A DNA stretch of 64,000 bases from Ruegeria sp. HKCCSA071 (GCF_017872555.1 NZ_JAEDOX010000001.1:372001-436000), one strand, 5' to 3'; numbered from the stretch's first letter, positions 50,508 through 60,560 are shown. A program made the numbers and translations. The notes: generated from the letters alone by a model not told the origin.

Positions 50508-53228
50508 TCATTCTTCCTCGTCGCCCTGATCGGCGATCCACGCGACGCTGACGACTTCTTCGCCCTTGCCGGTATTGAAGACTTTCACGCCGCCCGCGGA
50601 GCGTGAGCGGAAGGAGATGCCATCGACCGGCACCCGGATAGATTGGCCTTTTGACGTGGCCAGCATGATCTGATCATCGATCTCGACCGGGAAGGATGCA
50701 ACCAGATCGCCGCCGCGCATCGCCTTGTCCATCGCGGCCACGCCCATGCCGCCACGTCCGCGCACGGGGTAGTCGTGGCTTGAACTCAACTTGCCTGCAC
50801 CTCCGGCGGTTATGGTCAGGATCAGGTTTTCGGCCGCCGACATCTCGGCATATTTTTCCTGGCTGAAATCGCTGCTTGCTGCGGCTTCCTCGTCGTCACC
50901 GGCATCTTCTTCGGTAAGCCCCGCAACCGCACGCCGCATCTTGAGATAGGCCACACGATCTTCGGGGGTCGCCTCGAAATGGCGGATTACGGACATCGAA
51001 ACGACACGATCACCGTTGGTCAGCCTGATCCCCCGGACACCTGTGGATTCGCGCGAGTTGAAGACACGCACGTCAGTTGTCCGGAAGCGGATCGCGCGGC
51101 CGGAATTGGTGACCAGCATCACGTCTTCGTCTTCCGAACAGATGCGCGCATTCACCAGTTCAACGCCGTCAGGCAGTTTCATGGCAATCTTGCCGTTGCG
51201 CCGGACATTGGTGAAGTCCGACAACCGGTTGCGACGCACGTCACCTGCGCTGGTGGCAAAGACGATCTGGAGGTTTTCCCATTCCTCGTCCGGTACATCC
51301 ACGGGCATGATCGCGGCGATGGAAACGCCGGTTGGGATCGGAAGGATGTTGACGATGGCCTTACCTTTGCCGGTGCGCCCGGATTGGGGCAAGCGCCAGG
51401 TCTTGAGCTTGTAGACCATCCCGTCTGTTGTGAAGAACAGCAATTGTGTATGGGTGTTCGCAACAAAGAGGTTGGTAACAACATCCTCTTCCTTGGTCTG
51501 CATCCCCGAAAGGCCCTTGCCACCGCGTTTCTGGGCGCGGAAATCTGCCAGCGGCGTGCGTTTGATATAGCCGCCCGAAGTGACAGTCACGACCATGTCT
51601 TCACGTTCGATCAGGTCTTCGTCTTCCATGTCGCCCGACCAGTCGACGATCTCAGTGCGGCGGTCGACCGCGAACTGTTCACGCACGCTGCGCAGCTCAT
51701 CAGCGATGATGCTCATTATCCGTTCGCGCGAGGAAAGAATATCAAGGTATTCCTTGATCTTGGCAGCCAGTTCTTCCAGTTCGTCCGTGACTTCTTTGAC
51801 GCCCAGTTGAGTCAGTCGTTGCAAGCGCAACTCCAGAATGGCACGGGCCTGCACCTCGGTCAGGTTATAGGTGCCATCGTCATTCATCTTGGACAAAGGA
51901 TCATCGATCAGGCGCAGATAGCCAGCGATGTCGGAGGCAGGCCAGCGGCGGGTCATCAGTTTTTCGCGCGCTTGCGCCGCGTCCGCAGACGACCGGATCG
52001 TTGCAACCACTTCATCGACATTGGACACCGCCACAGCCAGGCCACACAGGATGTGGCTGCGTTCGCGCGCCTTTCGCAGGTCATAGGCGGTACGGCGGGC
52101 AACGACATCTTCACGGAAATCGATGAACGAGGTCAGGAACCGGCGCAGGGTCAGCTGTTCGGGGCGGCCACCATTCAACGCCAGCATATTGCAGCCAAAG
52201 GAGGTCTGCATCGGCGAAAAGCGGTAGAGCTGGTTCAGCACCACCTCGGGCGTCGCATCGCGCTTGAGCTCGACCACAACGCGTACGCCGTTGCGGTCGG
52301 ATTCGTCCTGTACATGGGCCACGCCTTCGATCCGCTTCTCGCGCACGGCCTCGGCGATCTTTTCAATCATCGCGGCCTTGTTCACCTGATACGGGATCTC
52401 GTCCACGACAATCGCATACCGATCTTTGCGCAGTTCCTCGACACGGGTCTTGGCCCGGATGATGACGCTGCCACGGCCTTCCAGATAGGCTTTACGCGCA
52501 CCGGAACGACCCAGCATCACGCCACCGGTCGGGAAATCGGGGCCGGGGACGTATTCAATCAGCTGTTCTGACGTCAGGTCGGGGTCGTCGATCAGCGCAA
52601 GCGTGGCGTCGACCACCTCGCCGAGGTTGTGGGGAGGGATATTCGTCGCCATCCCCACGGCGATACCACCGGCACCATTGACCAGCATGTTCGGGAAACG
52701 GGCCGGCAAAACCGTCGGCTCTCGGTCCTTGCCGTCATAGTTGTCCTGAAAATCGACCGTTTCTTTTTCGATATCAGCCAACAGGGAAGCAGCGGGCTTG
52801 TCCATCCGCACTTCGGTATACCGCATCGCCGCCGGGTTATCGCCGTCCATCGAGCCAAAGTTGCCCTGACCATCCAGCAGCGGCAGCGACATCGAAAAAT
52901 CCTGCGCCATCCGCACCAGCGCGTCGTAAATCGCACTGTCACCATGCGGGTGGTACTTACCCATCACGTCGCCCACCGGACGGGCCGATTTGCGGTACGC
53001 CTTATCGTGCGTATTCCCCGTTTCGTGCATTGCATAAAGGATACGCCGGTGCACCGGTTTCAGCCCGTCGCGCAAATCAGGGATCGCGCGGCTGACGATG
53101 ACCGACATGGCATAGTCCAGATAGGACGTGCGCATTTCGGATTCGATGGAAACCGTCGGGCCGTCATAGACTGGGCGCTCGGGCGGGATTTCATCCATGT
53201 TTTCGGGGATTTCTGGCGTATCGCTCAC
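50508..53228 (-). CDS. gyrA: DNA gyrase subunit A
   Basis: A 906-residue type II topoisomerase subunit starting at GTG 53228 without a strong ribosome binding site. The catalytic Tyr is Tyr137 in [10 protein letters not shown]. The quinolone-resistance region reads [22 protein letters not shown], with Ser98 and Asp102 at the positions equivalent to E. coli Ser83 and Asp87, a sensitive-type pattern. The C-terminal beta-pinwheel repeats ([19 protein letters not shown]) follow. An acidic insertion [16 protein letters not shown] lies within the pinwheel region near residue 770. It introduces negative supercoils together with GyrB, which is not in the window. Confidence 0.96.
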   Translation of the reverse strand: MSDTPEIPENMDEIPPERPVYDGPTVSIESEMRTSYLDYAMSVIVSRAIPDLRDGLKPVHRRILYAMHETGNTHDKAYRKSARPVGDVMGKYHPHGDSAIYDALVRMAQDFSMSLPLLDGQGNFGSMDGDNPAAMRYTEVRMDKPAASLLADIEKETVDFQDNYDGKDREPTVLPARFPNMLVNGAGGIAVGMATNIPPHNLGEVVDATLALIDDPDLTSEQLIEYVPGPDFPTGGVMLGRSGARKAYLEGRGSVIIRAKTRVEELRKDRYAIVVDEIPYQVNKAAMIEKIAEAVREKRIEGVAHVQDESDRNGVRVVVELKRDATPEVVLNQLYRFSPMQTSFGCNMLALNGGRPEQLTLRRFLTSFIDFREDVVARRTAYDLRKARERSHILCGLAVAVSNVDEVVATIRSSADAAQAREKLMTRRWPASDIAGYLRLIDDPLSKMNDDGTYNLTEVQARAILELRLQRLTQLGVKEVTDELEELAAKIKEYLDILSSRERIMSIIADELRSVREQFAVDRRTEIVDWSGDMEDEDLIEREDMVVTVTSGGYIKRTPLADFRAQKRGGKGLSGMQTKEEDVVTNLFVANTHTQLLFFTTDGMVYKLKTWRLPQSGRTGKGKAIVNILPIPTGVSIAAIMPVDVPDEEWENLQIVFATSAGDVRRNRLSDFTNVRRNGKIAMKLPDGVELVNARICSEDEDVMLVTNSGRAIRFRTTDVRVFNSRESTGVRGIRLTNGDRVVSMSVIRHFEATPEDRVAYLKMRRAVAGLTEEDAGDDEEAAASSDFSQEKYAEMSAAENLILTITAGGAGKLSSSHDYPVRGRGGMGVAAMDKAMRGGDLVASFPVEIDDQIMLATSKGQSIRVPVDGISFRSRSAGGVKVFNTGKGEEVVSVAWIADQGDEEE

Positions 53229-53318
53229 GTAAACTGCCCGTGTCTTGTTCTGGGTCTATATCTTGTGGGTGTATCTTATCAGACCCGGCACATAAGGTGC
53301 AAGCAAGCAGCGCCTTTA

Positions 53319-53333
53319 CGGGGAATTTCCCCG
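53319..53333. promoter_or_regulatory. 15-base palindrome in the gyrA-usg divergent region
   Basis: CGGGGAATTTCCCCG (53319-53333) is an exact palindrome around a central T. It lies about 90 bases before gyrA and 90 before usg and may be an operator or an RNA hairpin; the AT-rich sequence that follows (around 53350-53365) may hold the usg promoter. Confidence 0.4.
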
Positions 53334-53420
53334 GTAATACTCAAGTAACATATTGTTATATAAGTATTAGAAGGTTTTCGTGGTATCTTGAATGGACCTT
53401 GTATCAAACAGGAGGTCTGC

Positions 53421-53690
53421 ATGAAGCCAAGCGAAACCGAACTGATGCTCAAGGGGTATGGGCTGACGACGGCGGAGTTTTTCTATCATCTGCCCGATTA
53501 CATCCACGTGTTGAACACGTTCATCTGGCAGGATTACGACCTTGCGCCGGATCATCCGAAACTGTTCAAATTCATCGACTTCTGGCAGCGCGAAATCGAA
53601 GGTCCGCTGCATTCTGTCAAGTTCACCCACCGCAAAATGATCGCACCCGGAGAGTGGCGCAACATGGTGGGCGAGTTTCGTGTGAATTGA
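53421..53690 (+). CDS. usg: Usg-family small protein
   Basis: An 89-residue protein. The conserved core reads LKGYGLTTAEFFYHLPDYIHVLNTFIWQDYDLAPDHPKLFKFIDFWQREIEGPLHSVKFTHRKMI, which matches the alphaproteobacterial Usg family (LKGY-LTTA, LPD, WQDYDLAP, DFWQREIEGPLHS). The family is named after a gene near tryptophan synthesis genes and has no proven function. The AGGAGG site 7 bases before ATG 53421 decides the start; an earlier ATG in frame at 53388 is rejected. It is divergent from gyrA and convergent with the radical SAM gene. Confidence 0.85.
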   Translation: MKPSETELMLKGYGLTTAEFFYHLPDYIHVLNTFIWQDYDLAPDHPKLFKFIDFWQREIEGPLHSVKFTHRKMIAPGEWRNMVGEFRVN

Positions 53691-53802
53691 GCGAGGGGCA
53701 AGTGCAGGATCTGATGCTGCATGCTCTCAAGGTAAAAAAGCCAAGGGACCGGCGCGTACACACTATTACAACTGGAACGAAGTCCGGTAACTCCTGAACT
53801 GA

Positions 53803-54756
53803 TCAGCCAGAACAACTGGCTCCGCCCAGCACACAGAACTTGGCGCAATGGGGATGGTTAAGGTGAACGTCTGCTTCGGATTCGGCCAGAGAATGACCCA
53901 TCTCGAACTCAGGCTCGTAGGGCAAAAGGGTACAGGCCAGCACCGCCGGGTGATCAGCGCCTTTCCGTTTCACCACCATGCGGGCGCTGGCGCACATCAA
54001 CGCATCGGGTGACTTGTTCAGTATATCCCAGCAAGCCGTTGTAATCTCGGGCACTTCGACAGTTTCGTCCATTTCTGGGAACAGGACGGTCTGTGTCGGA
54101 TCATACGGGTCTATGCCAAAGCCGTGTTCTGAAAAGAATGCGGCGTAACCCGCACGACTTTCCGTGTCAGACTCATCCCAAACGGTGCGTCCGGCGACAG
54201 CCATGTTAAAGCCGTGATCGTGCAGCCACTTCATACCCGTCAGGGTTTTTCCAAAGCTTCCTTTGCCGCGTTCAAGGTCGTGCAGTCCTGCCCGGTAATG
54301 ATCTACGGAAACACGCAGGGTCAGCTTGTCATTGAATGTCTTTTGCAATGCCAGCAGACCGTCGCGCATCTTGCGGCGCATCATCGGGGCCATCGCGTTG
54401 GTCAGGATCAGAACTTCGTACCCACGCTCCAGCGCGGCGCGTGTCATGTCGATCATCTCGGGGTTCATGAAGGGCTCGCCGCCCGTAAAACCAATTTCAC
54501 GCACCGGCCAATTGCGGGCTTTGATCTGATCAAGATAGTCACGAACCTCGTCCGCAGTGATATAAACCAGCGCATCATTGGTCGGGCTGCTGGCGATATA
54601 GCAGTTGGCGCATTCAATATTGCACAGCGTGCCGGTATTGAACCACAGCGTCTGAGGGTTGGAAAGGGAAACCTTTGCGCGGGTCTGGCCGTCGGCCGTT
54701 ACCAGTTTACGCTGAAACTTGCCGACATTGGCAAGCTGAGGGGCGTTGTCTTTCAT
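53803..54756 (-). CDS. Radical SAM protein with C-terminal cysteine cluster
   Basis: A 317-residue radical S-adenosylmethionine enzyme from ATG 54756; a GTG at 54762 would add two residues. The 4Fe-4S motif CxxxCxxC is at 45, 49 and 52 (in the frame from ATG: CNIECANC), followed by GFTGGEPFMNP, the SAM-binding glycine-rich loop. Two extra Cys regions follow: MCASARMVVKRKGADHPAVLACTLLPYEP and a C-terminal CAKFCVLGGASC. The C-terminal cluster suggests an auxiliary iron-sulfur cluster, as in SPASM-type enzymes, but the spacing does not match the standard SPASM motif that I know. Similar proteins are widespread in Proteobacteria without a known reaction. It is convergent with usg and divergent from zwf. 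Confidence 0.8.
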   Translation of the reverse strand: MKDNAPQLANVGKFQRKLVTADGQTRAKVSLSNPQTLWFNTGTLCNIECANCYIASSPTNDALVYITADEVRDYLDQIKARNWPVREIGFTGGEPFMNPEMIDMTRAALERGYEVLILTNAMAPMMRRKMRDGLLALQKTFNDKLTLRVSVDHYRAGLHDLERGKGSFGKTLTGMKWLHDHGFNMAVAGRTVWDESDTESRAGYAAFFSEHGFGIDPYDPTQTVLFPEMDETVEVPEITTACWDILNKSPDALMCASARMVVKRKGADHPAVLACTLLPYEPEFEMGHSLAESEADVHLNHPHCAKFCVLGGASCSG

Positions 54757-54869
54757 TCCCACATCCGGTTCGTTGAAGTTATCAAACTGATCTAGCCCTT
54801 TGTCGCGGGTTTGGTAAGTCTGGCACAGGGGTTCTGACAGAGTTTTGAACAGCGAGATTTATTGAGCTT

Positions 54870-54883
54870 TGGTTGCGCTAACA
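54870..54883. promoter_or_regulatory. LacI-type 14-bp operator upstream of zwf (CceR-like)
   Basis: TGGTTGCGCTAACA (54870-54883) matches the palindrome TGTTAGCGCTAACA at 12 of 14 positions and lies 37 bases before the zwf start. It has the size and symmetry of a LacI-family operator. In Rhodobacter sphaeroides the LacI-family regulator CceR controls Entner-Doudoroff genes including zwf. That this is a CceR site here is inferred. Confidence 0.5.
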
Positions 54884-54919
54884 TTGGACATGCTGGAAGT
54901 GTCAGGGTAAGGACAACTC

Positions 54920-56374
54920 ATGGTTTCACGTGTCATCCCTGTTGATCCATTTGATCTGATCATTTTCGGCGGCACCGGTGATCTGGCGCAGCGCAAAATC
55001 CTGCCTGCGCTTTACCGTCGGTATTGTGCGGGTCAGTGGCACGAGGATGCCCGGATAATAGCAGCCGCGCGTGCCGGTCATTCGGCGGATGATTTTCGAA
55101 ACATGGTAGCTGCGTCGCTGCATCGGCACGCTTCGGAACGGGCGCAGGATTCGCAAGCCCTGAACCATTTCCTGCAACGGGTCGACTATGTGTCGCTGGA
55201 TGCCCTGACGACGGATGGTTGGGATGTACTGAGTGAAAAACTCTCGCCCGACCGGGTTCGCGCTTTCTATTTCTCAGTCGGTCCCAGCCTGTTCGGACCA
55301 TTGGCCCAGCGGGTTAGGGCGTATGATCTGGTGACAGAAGAAACCCGTATTGTGGTCGAAAAGCCGTTTGGGCATGATTTGGCGAGCGCACGGGAGTTGA
55401 ATGCAACACTGGCCGCGCATTTTGATGAAAATCAAATCTACCGGATCGACCATTATCTGGGCAAGGAAACCGTCCAGAATCTGATGGCGGTCCGGTTTGG
55501 CAATATGCTGTTCGAACCGCTGTGGAACAGCCAGTATGTCGACCATATCCAGATAACGGTTGCGGAAACTGTCGGTATCGCAGGGCGCGAAGATTATTAT
55601 GAGCGCGCGGGCGCGATGCGGGACATGGTGCAGAACCACTTGATGCAGCTGCTCTGCCTGATTGCGATGGAACCTCCGGCCAAGTTTGATCCTGACGCAG
55701 TTCGGGATGAAAAGCTTAAAGTGATCCGGGCGCTTGATCCGGTTGAACCGCACCACATCGTGCGGGGGCAGTTTGCGGCCGGTCCAGACGGGCCGGGATA
55801 CCGGGACTGCGTTGGCAATCCGCGATCAACCACCGAAAGCTATGTGGCGTTGAAGGCCCATATCAGCAATTGGCGTTGGGCAGGTACACCATTCTACCTG
55901 CGCACCGGTAAGCGCCTGGTGGCGCGCTCGTCGGTGATCAACGTGATGTTCAAGGACGCGCCGCATTCGATATTTGGGGAAGAGGCGGGGCGCCATGCAA
56001 ATACGTTGTCGATCCGGTTGCAGCCGAACGAGGGGATCACGCTGAAGGTGACGATCAAGGAACCCGGGCAGGGGGGGATGCGACTGATCGACGTTCCCTT
56101 GGACATGAGCTTTGCCGAAGCCCTGGGCCCCGAAAATCAGGACCCGCCAGATGCGTATGAACGCCTGGTGATGGACGTGATCCGCGGAAACCAGACCCTG
56201 TTCATGCGCGGGGATGAGGTCGAGGCCGCCTGGGCCTGGACCGATCCGATCATCGCCGGATGGTTGGCACGTGGGGACGTACCAAAGCCTTATGACAGCG
56301 GCAGCACAGGGCCGGGCGACGCCGAACTTCTGATGAAACGTGACGGACGTCACTGGCAAGGGATAAAGCCATGA
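54920..56374 (+). CDS. zwf: Glucose-6-phosphate 1-dehydrogenase
   Basis: A 484-residue NADP-dependent enzyme that starts the pentose phosphate and Entner-Doudoroff pathways. The coenzyme motif is IIFGGTGDLAQRKILPALY near the N-terminus, and the active-site motif is RIDHYLGKETVQNL (residue about 175-190) with the catalytic His-Tyr pair. The WAGTPFYLRTGKRL and GGMRLIDVPLDMSFAEA segments are characteristic. AAGGA is 6 bases before ATG 54920. The stop overlaps pgl by 4 bases. The upstream palindrome at 54870-54883 is the likely regulatory site. Confidence 0.95.
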   Translation: MVSRVIPVDPFDLIIFGGTGDLAQRKILPALYRRYCAGQWHEDARIIAAARAGHSADDFRNMVAASLHRHASERAQDSQALNHFLQRVDYVSLDALTTDGWDVLSEKLSPDRVRAFYFSVGPSLFGPLAQRVRAYDLVTEETRIVVEKPFGHDLASARELNATLAAHFDENQIYRIDHYLGKETVQNLMAVRFGNMLFEPLWNSQYVDHIQITVAETVGIAGREDYYERAGAMRDMVQNHLMQLLCLIAMEPPAKFDPDAVRDEKLKVIRALDPVEPHHIVRGQFAAGPDGPGYRDCVGNPRSTTESYVALKAHISNWRWAGTPFYLRTGKRLVARSSVINVMFKDAPHSIFGEEAGRHANTLSIRLQPNEGITLKVTIKEPGQGGMRLIDVPLDMSFAEALGPENQDPPDAYERLVMDVIRGNQTLFMRGDEVEAAWAWTDPIIAGWLARGDVPKPYDSGSTGPGDAELLMKRDGRHWQGIKP

Positions 56375-57042
56375 AAATTCAGGAATATGCTGATCGCGAA
56401 ATGCTTGCCATCGACGTGGCCAACGTGCTGGCGGGCGACCTTGAGGCCGCATTGCTGCACCATGATACCGTTGCAATGGCCGTTCCTGGGGGAACAACTT
56501 CGGGCCCCGTTTTTGACAGCCTGTGTGCTGCCGATCTTGAGTGGGATCGTGTGCGTGTGTTGCCGACGGATGAACGCTGTGTGCCAGCAGATCATGACCG
56601 CTCGAACGAACGTTTGATCCGCGAAAGGTTGCTGACCAGCCGGGCTTCAGTGGCGCAATACATTCCGCTTTATGTCCCTGGTTCAGAACCTGAGGCAGCG
56701 TTGCCCGAAATCGAATCGCTGATTGCGCCGGTATTGCCATTGTCGGTGCTGGTACTGGGAATGGGCGAAGACATGCACACGGCCTCATTGTTTCCGGGGA
56801 TGGAGGGGCTGGACGAGGCATTGCGCAGTGATGCACCTACGTTGATCGTCGCCCGGACCGAAACGCAGCCAGAGGCGCGAATTTCCCTGACCGCTCCGGT
56901 CCTGGACGGGGCGCTGTCGAAACATCTGATCATCTATGGACAGGCAAAACGCGCCGTTCTTGAAAAAGCCATGTCGCTACCACCGGAAGAGGCACCGATC
57001 GCCGCAGTTCTTGGTGGCATGACCGTACACTGGGCGGAGTAA
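56371..57042 (+). CDS. pgl: 6-phosphogluconolactonase
   Basis: A 223-residue enzyme of the NagB/DevB fold that hydrolyses 6-phosphogluconolactone. Motifs: [14 protein letters not shown] (phosphate loop), [66 protein letters not shown]. These match the DevB type. It is translationally coupled to zwf (ATGA overlap) and lies 4 bases before pgi. The unit of zwf-pgl-pgi is common in Rhodobacterales that use the Entner-Doudoroff pathway. Confidence 0.94.
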   Translation: MKIQEYADREMLAIDVANVLAGDLEAALLHHDTVAMAVPGGTTSGPVFDSLCAADLEWDRVRVLPTDERCVPADHDRSNERLIRERLLTSRASVAQYIPLYVPGSEPEAALPEIESLIAPVLPLSVLVLGMGEDMHTASLFPGMEGLDEALRSDAPTLIVARTETQPEARISLTAPVLDGALSKHLIIYGQAKRAVLEKAMSLPPEEAPIAAVLGGMTVHWAE

Positions 57043-57046
57043 GGCA

Positions 57047-58657
57047 ATGCATCTGGATGCTTTGAGAACACTGGCTCAGACGACAAGTGACCGTCGTATC
57101 CTTGACCTGTTTGCGGCAGATGCAAACCGGGCCGAAGTATTTTCAGCCTCAACCGGGGATATGGTTTTCGACTATTCAAAAACGCAGATCGATGATGTGG
57201 TGCGATCCGCGCTCATTCAATTGTGTGCAGAGGCTGGTCTTGCGTCTCGGCGTGATGCGATGTTCGCGGGCGAGAAGATCAACGAGACCGAAGGGCGCGC
57301 GGTGTTGCACACGGCCTTGCGCAACCTTGATGGCGGGCCGGTTGAAGTGGACGGTCAGGACGTTATGCCCGAGGTTCTGGATACGCTGCAACGGATGCGC
57401 GTGTTCGCGGAAGAGGTGCGCGGCGGCGCTATCGCTGGGGCGGGGGGCAACTTTACCGATGTGGTCAATATCGGCATCGGCGGGTCAGACCTCGGCCCTG
57501 TCATGGCCACTTTGGCGCTGGCACCTTATCACGATGGACCACGGGTGCATTACGTCTCGAACGTGGATGGGGCGCATATCGCGGACACGTTGCGGCAGCT
57601 TGACCCGATGCGTACGCTGGTCATTGTCGCCTCAAAAACCTTCACCACAATCGAAACGATGACCAATGCACGCACCGCCCGCGCGTGGATGTCCGAAGGC
57701 GGGGGCGATCCGTCGCGCCAGTTTGCCGCCGTTTCCAGCGCTTTGGACAAGACGAAAGCCTTCGGTATTCCCGAGGCGCATGTCTTCGGATTCGCCGATT
57801 GGGTCGGTGGGCGTTATTCGGTTTGGGGTCCGGTCGGCTTGCCGGTCATGATTGCAGTTGGTTCAAACGCATTTGACGCGTTATTACGCGGCGGGCAGGC
57901 GATGGACCTGCATTTCCGCTCGGCTGACTGGGATGAAAACATGCCTGTGATGCTGGCATTGGTTGGCATCTGGCATCGTCAGGTTCTGGGGCATACCAGC
58001 CGTGCGGTGCTGCCTTATGACCAGCGGCTTTTGCGCCTGCCCGCATATTTCCAGCAGTTGGAAATGGAATCGAATGGCAAATCCGTGGCGATGGATGGCT
58101 CAACCCTCGCCATGCCTTCAGGTCCTGTCGTCTGGGGTGAGCCGGGCACCAATGGACAACACGCGTTTTATCAGCTGATCCATCAGGGTACTGATGTCAT
58201 TCCCTGCGAATTCATGGTTGCGGCCGAGGGGCATGAACCCGAACTGACCCATCACCACCGTCTGCTTTTGGCCAATTGTCTGGCGCAGTCCGAGGCCCTG
58301 ATGCGTGGCCGTTCGTTCGAAGAAGCGCGTCAGCGTATGGCGCAGCAGGGGTATCTGGGGGATGAACTTGATCGACAGGCCCGGCACCGGGTTTTCCCCG
58401 GCAATCGTCCCTCGACAACATTGATTTACCCCAAACTCACACCGTTTGTGTTGGGTCAGATTATTGCGCTTTACGAACACCGGGTGTTTGTCGAAGGCGT
58501 GTTGCTGGGCATCAATTCATTCGACCAATGGGGGGTTGAGCTGGGCAAGGAACTGGCCAACTCGCTTGGTCCCATCGTGGACGGTGAAGAAAGCGCCGAG
58601 GGCAAGGATGGATCGACCGCAGCATTGGTCGCCTACGCGCTGAAACACCGGGATTAA
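57047..58657 (+). CDS. pgi: Glucose-6-phosphate isomerase
   Basis: A 536-residue enzyme that interconverts glucose 6-phosphate and fructose 6-phosphate. Features: [37 protein letters not shown] (phosphate-binding SxT), [20 protein letters not shown], the active-site [23 protein letters not shown] and the C-terminal [24 protein letters not shown]. It is the long bacterial type, slightly shorter than E. coli Pgi (549). It lies 4 bases after pgl in the same operon. In Entner-Doudoroff organisms it also recycles fructose 6-phosphate to zwf. Confidence 0.95.
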   Translation: MHLDALRTLAQTTSDRRILDLFAADANRAEVFSASTGDMVFDYSKTQIDDVVRSALIQLCAEAGLASRRDAMFAGEKINETEGRAVLHTALRNLDGGPVEVDGQDVMPEVLDTLQRMRVFAEEVRGGAIAGAGGNFTDVVNIGIGGSDLGPVMATLALAPYHDGPRVHYVSNVDGAHIADTLRQLDPMRTLVIVASKTFTTIETMTNARTARAWMSEGGGDPSRQFAAVSSALDKTKAFGIPEAHVFGFADWVGGRYSVWGPVGLPVMIAVGSNAFDALLRGGQAMDLHFRSADWDENMPVMLALVGIWHRQVLGHTSRAVLPYDQRLLRLPAYFQQLEMESNGKSVAMDGSTLAMPSGPVVWGEPGTNGQHAFYQLIHQGTDVIPCEFMVAAEGHEPELTHHHRLLLANCLAQSEALMRGRSFEEARQRMAQQGYLGDELDRQARHRVFPGNRPSTTLIYPKLTPFVLGQIIALYEHRVFVEGVLLGINSFDQWGVELGKELANSLGPIVDGEESAEGKDGSTAALVAYALKHRD

Positions 58658-58701
58658 GCGGTGGGAATGTAGTCCGCTATCGGTGTGGGCTGCATTCTTC
58701 T

Positions 58702-58714
58702 ATTGTCAGACAAT
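58702..58714. promoter_or_regulatory. 13-base perfect palindrome upstream of the acyl-CoA ligase
   Basis: ATTGTCAGACAAT (58702-58714) is an exact palindrome around a central A. The half-site TTGTC resembles operators of GntR-family regulators, which often control acyl-CoA metabolism. It lies about 130 bases before the start, in the promoter region. The regulator is not encoded nearby. Confidence 0.45.
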
Positions 58715-58771
58715 TAAATGATTGGCAGGGTTCCGTCTTAGGAAACGCCTGAACTGACAGTACGGGAGACA

Positions 58772-58807
58772 CCCCTGCTTGTCAGTGCCAGACAGAACAG
58801 GCAGGGG
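58772..58807 (+). promoter_or_regulatory. Leader hairpin before the acyl-CoA ligase
   Basis: CCCCTGC (58772-58778) pairs with GCAGGGG (58801-58807), and TGTC (58780-58783) with GACA (58791-58794) inside. The structure ends about 35 bases before the start codon and would be in the 5' leader if transcription starts near the palindrome at 58702. It may affect translation or attenuation. Confidence 0.35.
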
Positions 58808-58842
58808 CCAGGCAAGGCCCCGCCTATGACGGGAGGATGTCC

Positions 58843-60462
58843 ATGCTGGGACAGATGATGACGCAGCCTTTGCTGATTTCGTCGCTGATTGATCACGCAC
58901 AGCGTTACCACGGTCAGACCGAGATCATCTCGGTCGAAACGGATGGAACGGTGACCGAAACTAATTGGTCCGAGATAGCTGTGAACGCCCGGCGTTTGGC
59001 GTCGGCCCTGACGCGGCTGGGTCTGGAGCCGCAGGACAGGGTCGGAACGCTAGCTTGGAACAATCGTCGCCATCTGGAGATCTATTATGCCACTTCGGGT
59101 GCGGGGTATGTCTGTCACACAGTCAATCCAAGGCTTTTTCCTGAACAACTGACTTATATTATCAACCATGCTCAGGATCGGGTGCTTTTCTTTGATGCAA
59201 CCTTCATTCCGCTGGTTGCCGCCTTGCACGGTGCGCTGACGGATGTTCACCATTTTGTTTTGATGGGCCCCCGCAGTGATGAGGCTGCAGCACAAATACC
59301 CGACTTGAAATTCTACGATGAACTGATCGAAACCGGTGACGCGGCTTTTGAATGGCCTGAACTGGATGAAAACACCGCGTCAGGGCTGTGTTACACTTCC
59401 GGCACAACAGGCCACCCCAAAGGGGTTCTTTATTCCCACAGATCGACGGTCCTGCACAGTTTCGCGTCGAATACGCGCGATGTGATCGGCTTTTCGGCGA
59501 TGGATGTCGTGATGCCCGTCGTTCCTATGTTCCACGTTAATGCATGGGGGTCGCCTTATGCCTGCGCCATGTCAGGTTCACGTCTTGTGCTGCCCGGCCC
59601 GGATTTGCATGGCGAGGCGCTGGTCAACCTGATCGACACCTATGGTGTGACGCTGGCAATGGGGGTGCCAACCATCTGGCAGGGACTGTTGGCGCATGCC
59701 GCCAAATGCGGGACGAGTTTGAAAAGCCTCGAACGGACCGTGATTGGGGGTGCCGCTTGCCCACCCTCGATGATGGATATCTTCCGGAATAAATATGGCG
59801 TCGATACGGTCCATGCGTGGGGCATGAGCGAGATGAGCCCGCTAGGCACCGCCAACCACCCATTGGCCAAACATCTGGTGCTGCCGTTGGACGAACAACA
59901 CCTTATCCGTCTGAGTCAGGGCCGGCCACCGTTTGGGGTTGAACTAAAAATCGTAGATGATGACGGCAACGATCTGCCGCATGACGGTGAAACGCAGGGC
60001 GATCTGATGGTGCGGGGGCATTGGGTGCTGGACAGCTATTTCCTGCTGCAGGATCAGGATCTGTTGCAAGACGGTTGGTTCGCCACAGGCGATGTCGCAA
60101 CGCTGGACGCCGATGGTTACATGACCATCCGGGATCGATCCAAGGACATCATCAAGTCCGGAGGGGAGTGGATCAGCTCGGTCGAACTTGAAAACATCGC
60201 TGTTGCGCACCCGAAACTGGCAACTGCCGCCGTTGTCGGTGTTCCGCATCCGAAATGGGACGAACGGCCCTTGCTGGTCGCTGTAAGGGCCGAAGGTGAG
60301 AATCCAAGCGAAGAAGAGGTTCTGGCCTTCTTCGAAGGGAAAATCGCCAAATGGCAGATTCCTGACAAAGTCGTCTTTGTTGACGCGCTGCCGCTGAACG
60401 CAACCGGAAAGGTGCTGAAACGAAACCTGCGTTCGGATTTCAAGGATGCCCTAGCGGGGTGA
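58843..60462 (+). CDS. Acyl-CoA ligase of the DmdB (methylmercaptopropionate-CoA ligase) type
   Basis: A 539-residue ANL-superfamily enzyme. GGAGG lies 6 bases before ATG 58843, giving the start MLGQMM, which is the same start known for roseobacter DmdB; the ATG at 58837 has no spacer to the GGAGG. The sequence also shares VCHTVNPRLFPEQ, SGLCYTSGTTGHPKGVLYSHRST, VVPMFHVNAWGSPY, HAWGMSEMSPLGTAN, WFATGDVATLDADGYMTIRDRSKDIIKSGGEWISSVELE and the terminal Lys in NATGKVLKRNL. DmdB ligates CoA to 3-methylmercaptopropionate, a product of DMSP demethylation, but members also use medium-chain fatty acids, so the substrate stays open. Confidence 0.85.
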   Translation: MLGQMMTQPLLISSLIDHAQRYHGQTEIISVETDGTVTETNWSEIAVNARRLASALTRLGLEPQDRVGTLAWNNRRHLEIYYATSGAGYVCHTVNPRLFPEQLTYIINHAQDRVLFFDATFIPLVAALHGALTDVHHFVLMGPRSDEAAAQIPDLKFYDELIETGDAAFEWPELDENTASGLCYTSGTTGHPKGVLYSHRSTVLHSFASNTRDVIGFSAMDVVMPVVPMFHVNAWGSPYACAMSGSRLVLPGPDLHGEALVNLIDTYGVTLAMGVPTIWQGLLAHAAKCGTSLKSLERTVIGGAACPPSMMDIFRNKYGVDTVHAWGMSEMSPLGTANHPLAKHLVLPLDEQHLIRLSQGRPPFGVELKIVDDDGNDLPHDGETQGDLMVRGHWVLDSYFLLQDQDLLQDGWFATGDVATLDADGYMTIRDRSKDIIKSGGEWISSVELENIAVAHPKLATAAVVGVPHPKWDERPLLVAVRAEGENPSEEEVLAFFEGKIAKWQIPDKVVFVDALPLNATGKVLKRNLRSDFKDALAG

Positions 60463-60485
60463 GATGTGATCTTGCGGGGTAAATT

Positions 60486-60560
60486 GGCTCCGGCGGTAGG
60501 GATCGAACCTACGACCAATTGATTAACAGTCAACTGCTCTACCGCTGAGCTACGCCGGAA
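60486..60560 (-). tRNA. tRNA-Asn (anticodon GTT), copy 1
   Basis: On the minus strand the sequence folds into a complete cloverleaf. The acceptor stem TCCGGCG pairs with CGCCGGA, the D-arm has GCTCAGCGGTAGAGC, the anticodon loop reads CTGTTAA with GTT, and the T-loop has GGTTCGATCC. CCA (60486-60488) is encoded. The anticodon GTT reads asparagine codons. A second identical copy follows at 60688-60762. Confidence 0.93.

Larger units (their letters stand above)
58658..58842 (+). other. pgi to acyl-CoA ligase intergenic region with regulatory palindromes
   Basis: About 185 bases. It holds the palindrome at 58702-58714 and the hairpin at 58772-58807, both listed separately, and a GGGAGG site just before the ligase start. 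No gene is seen in it. Confidence 0.5.

Noticed and set aside
50979-52571. 530-codon plus-strand frame
   Set aside because: It is fully antisense to gyrA and shows no family features.
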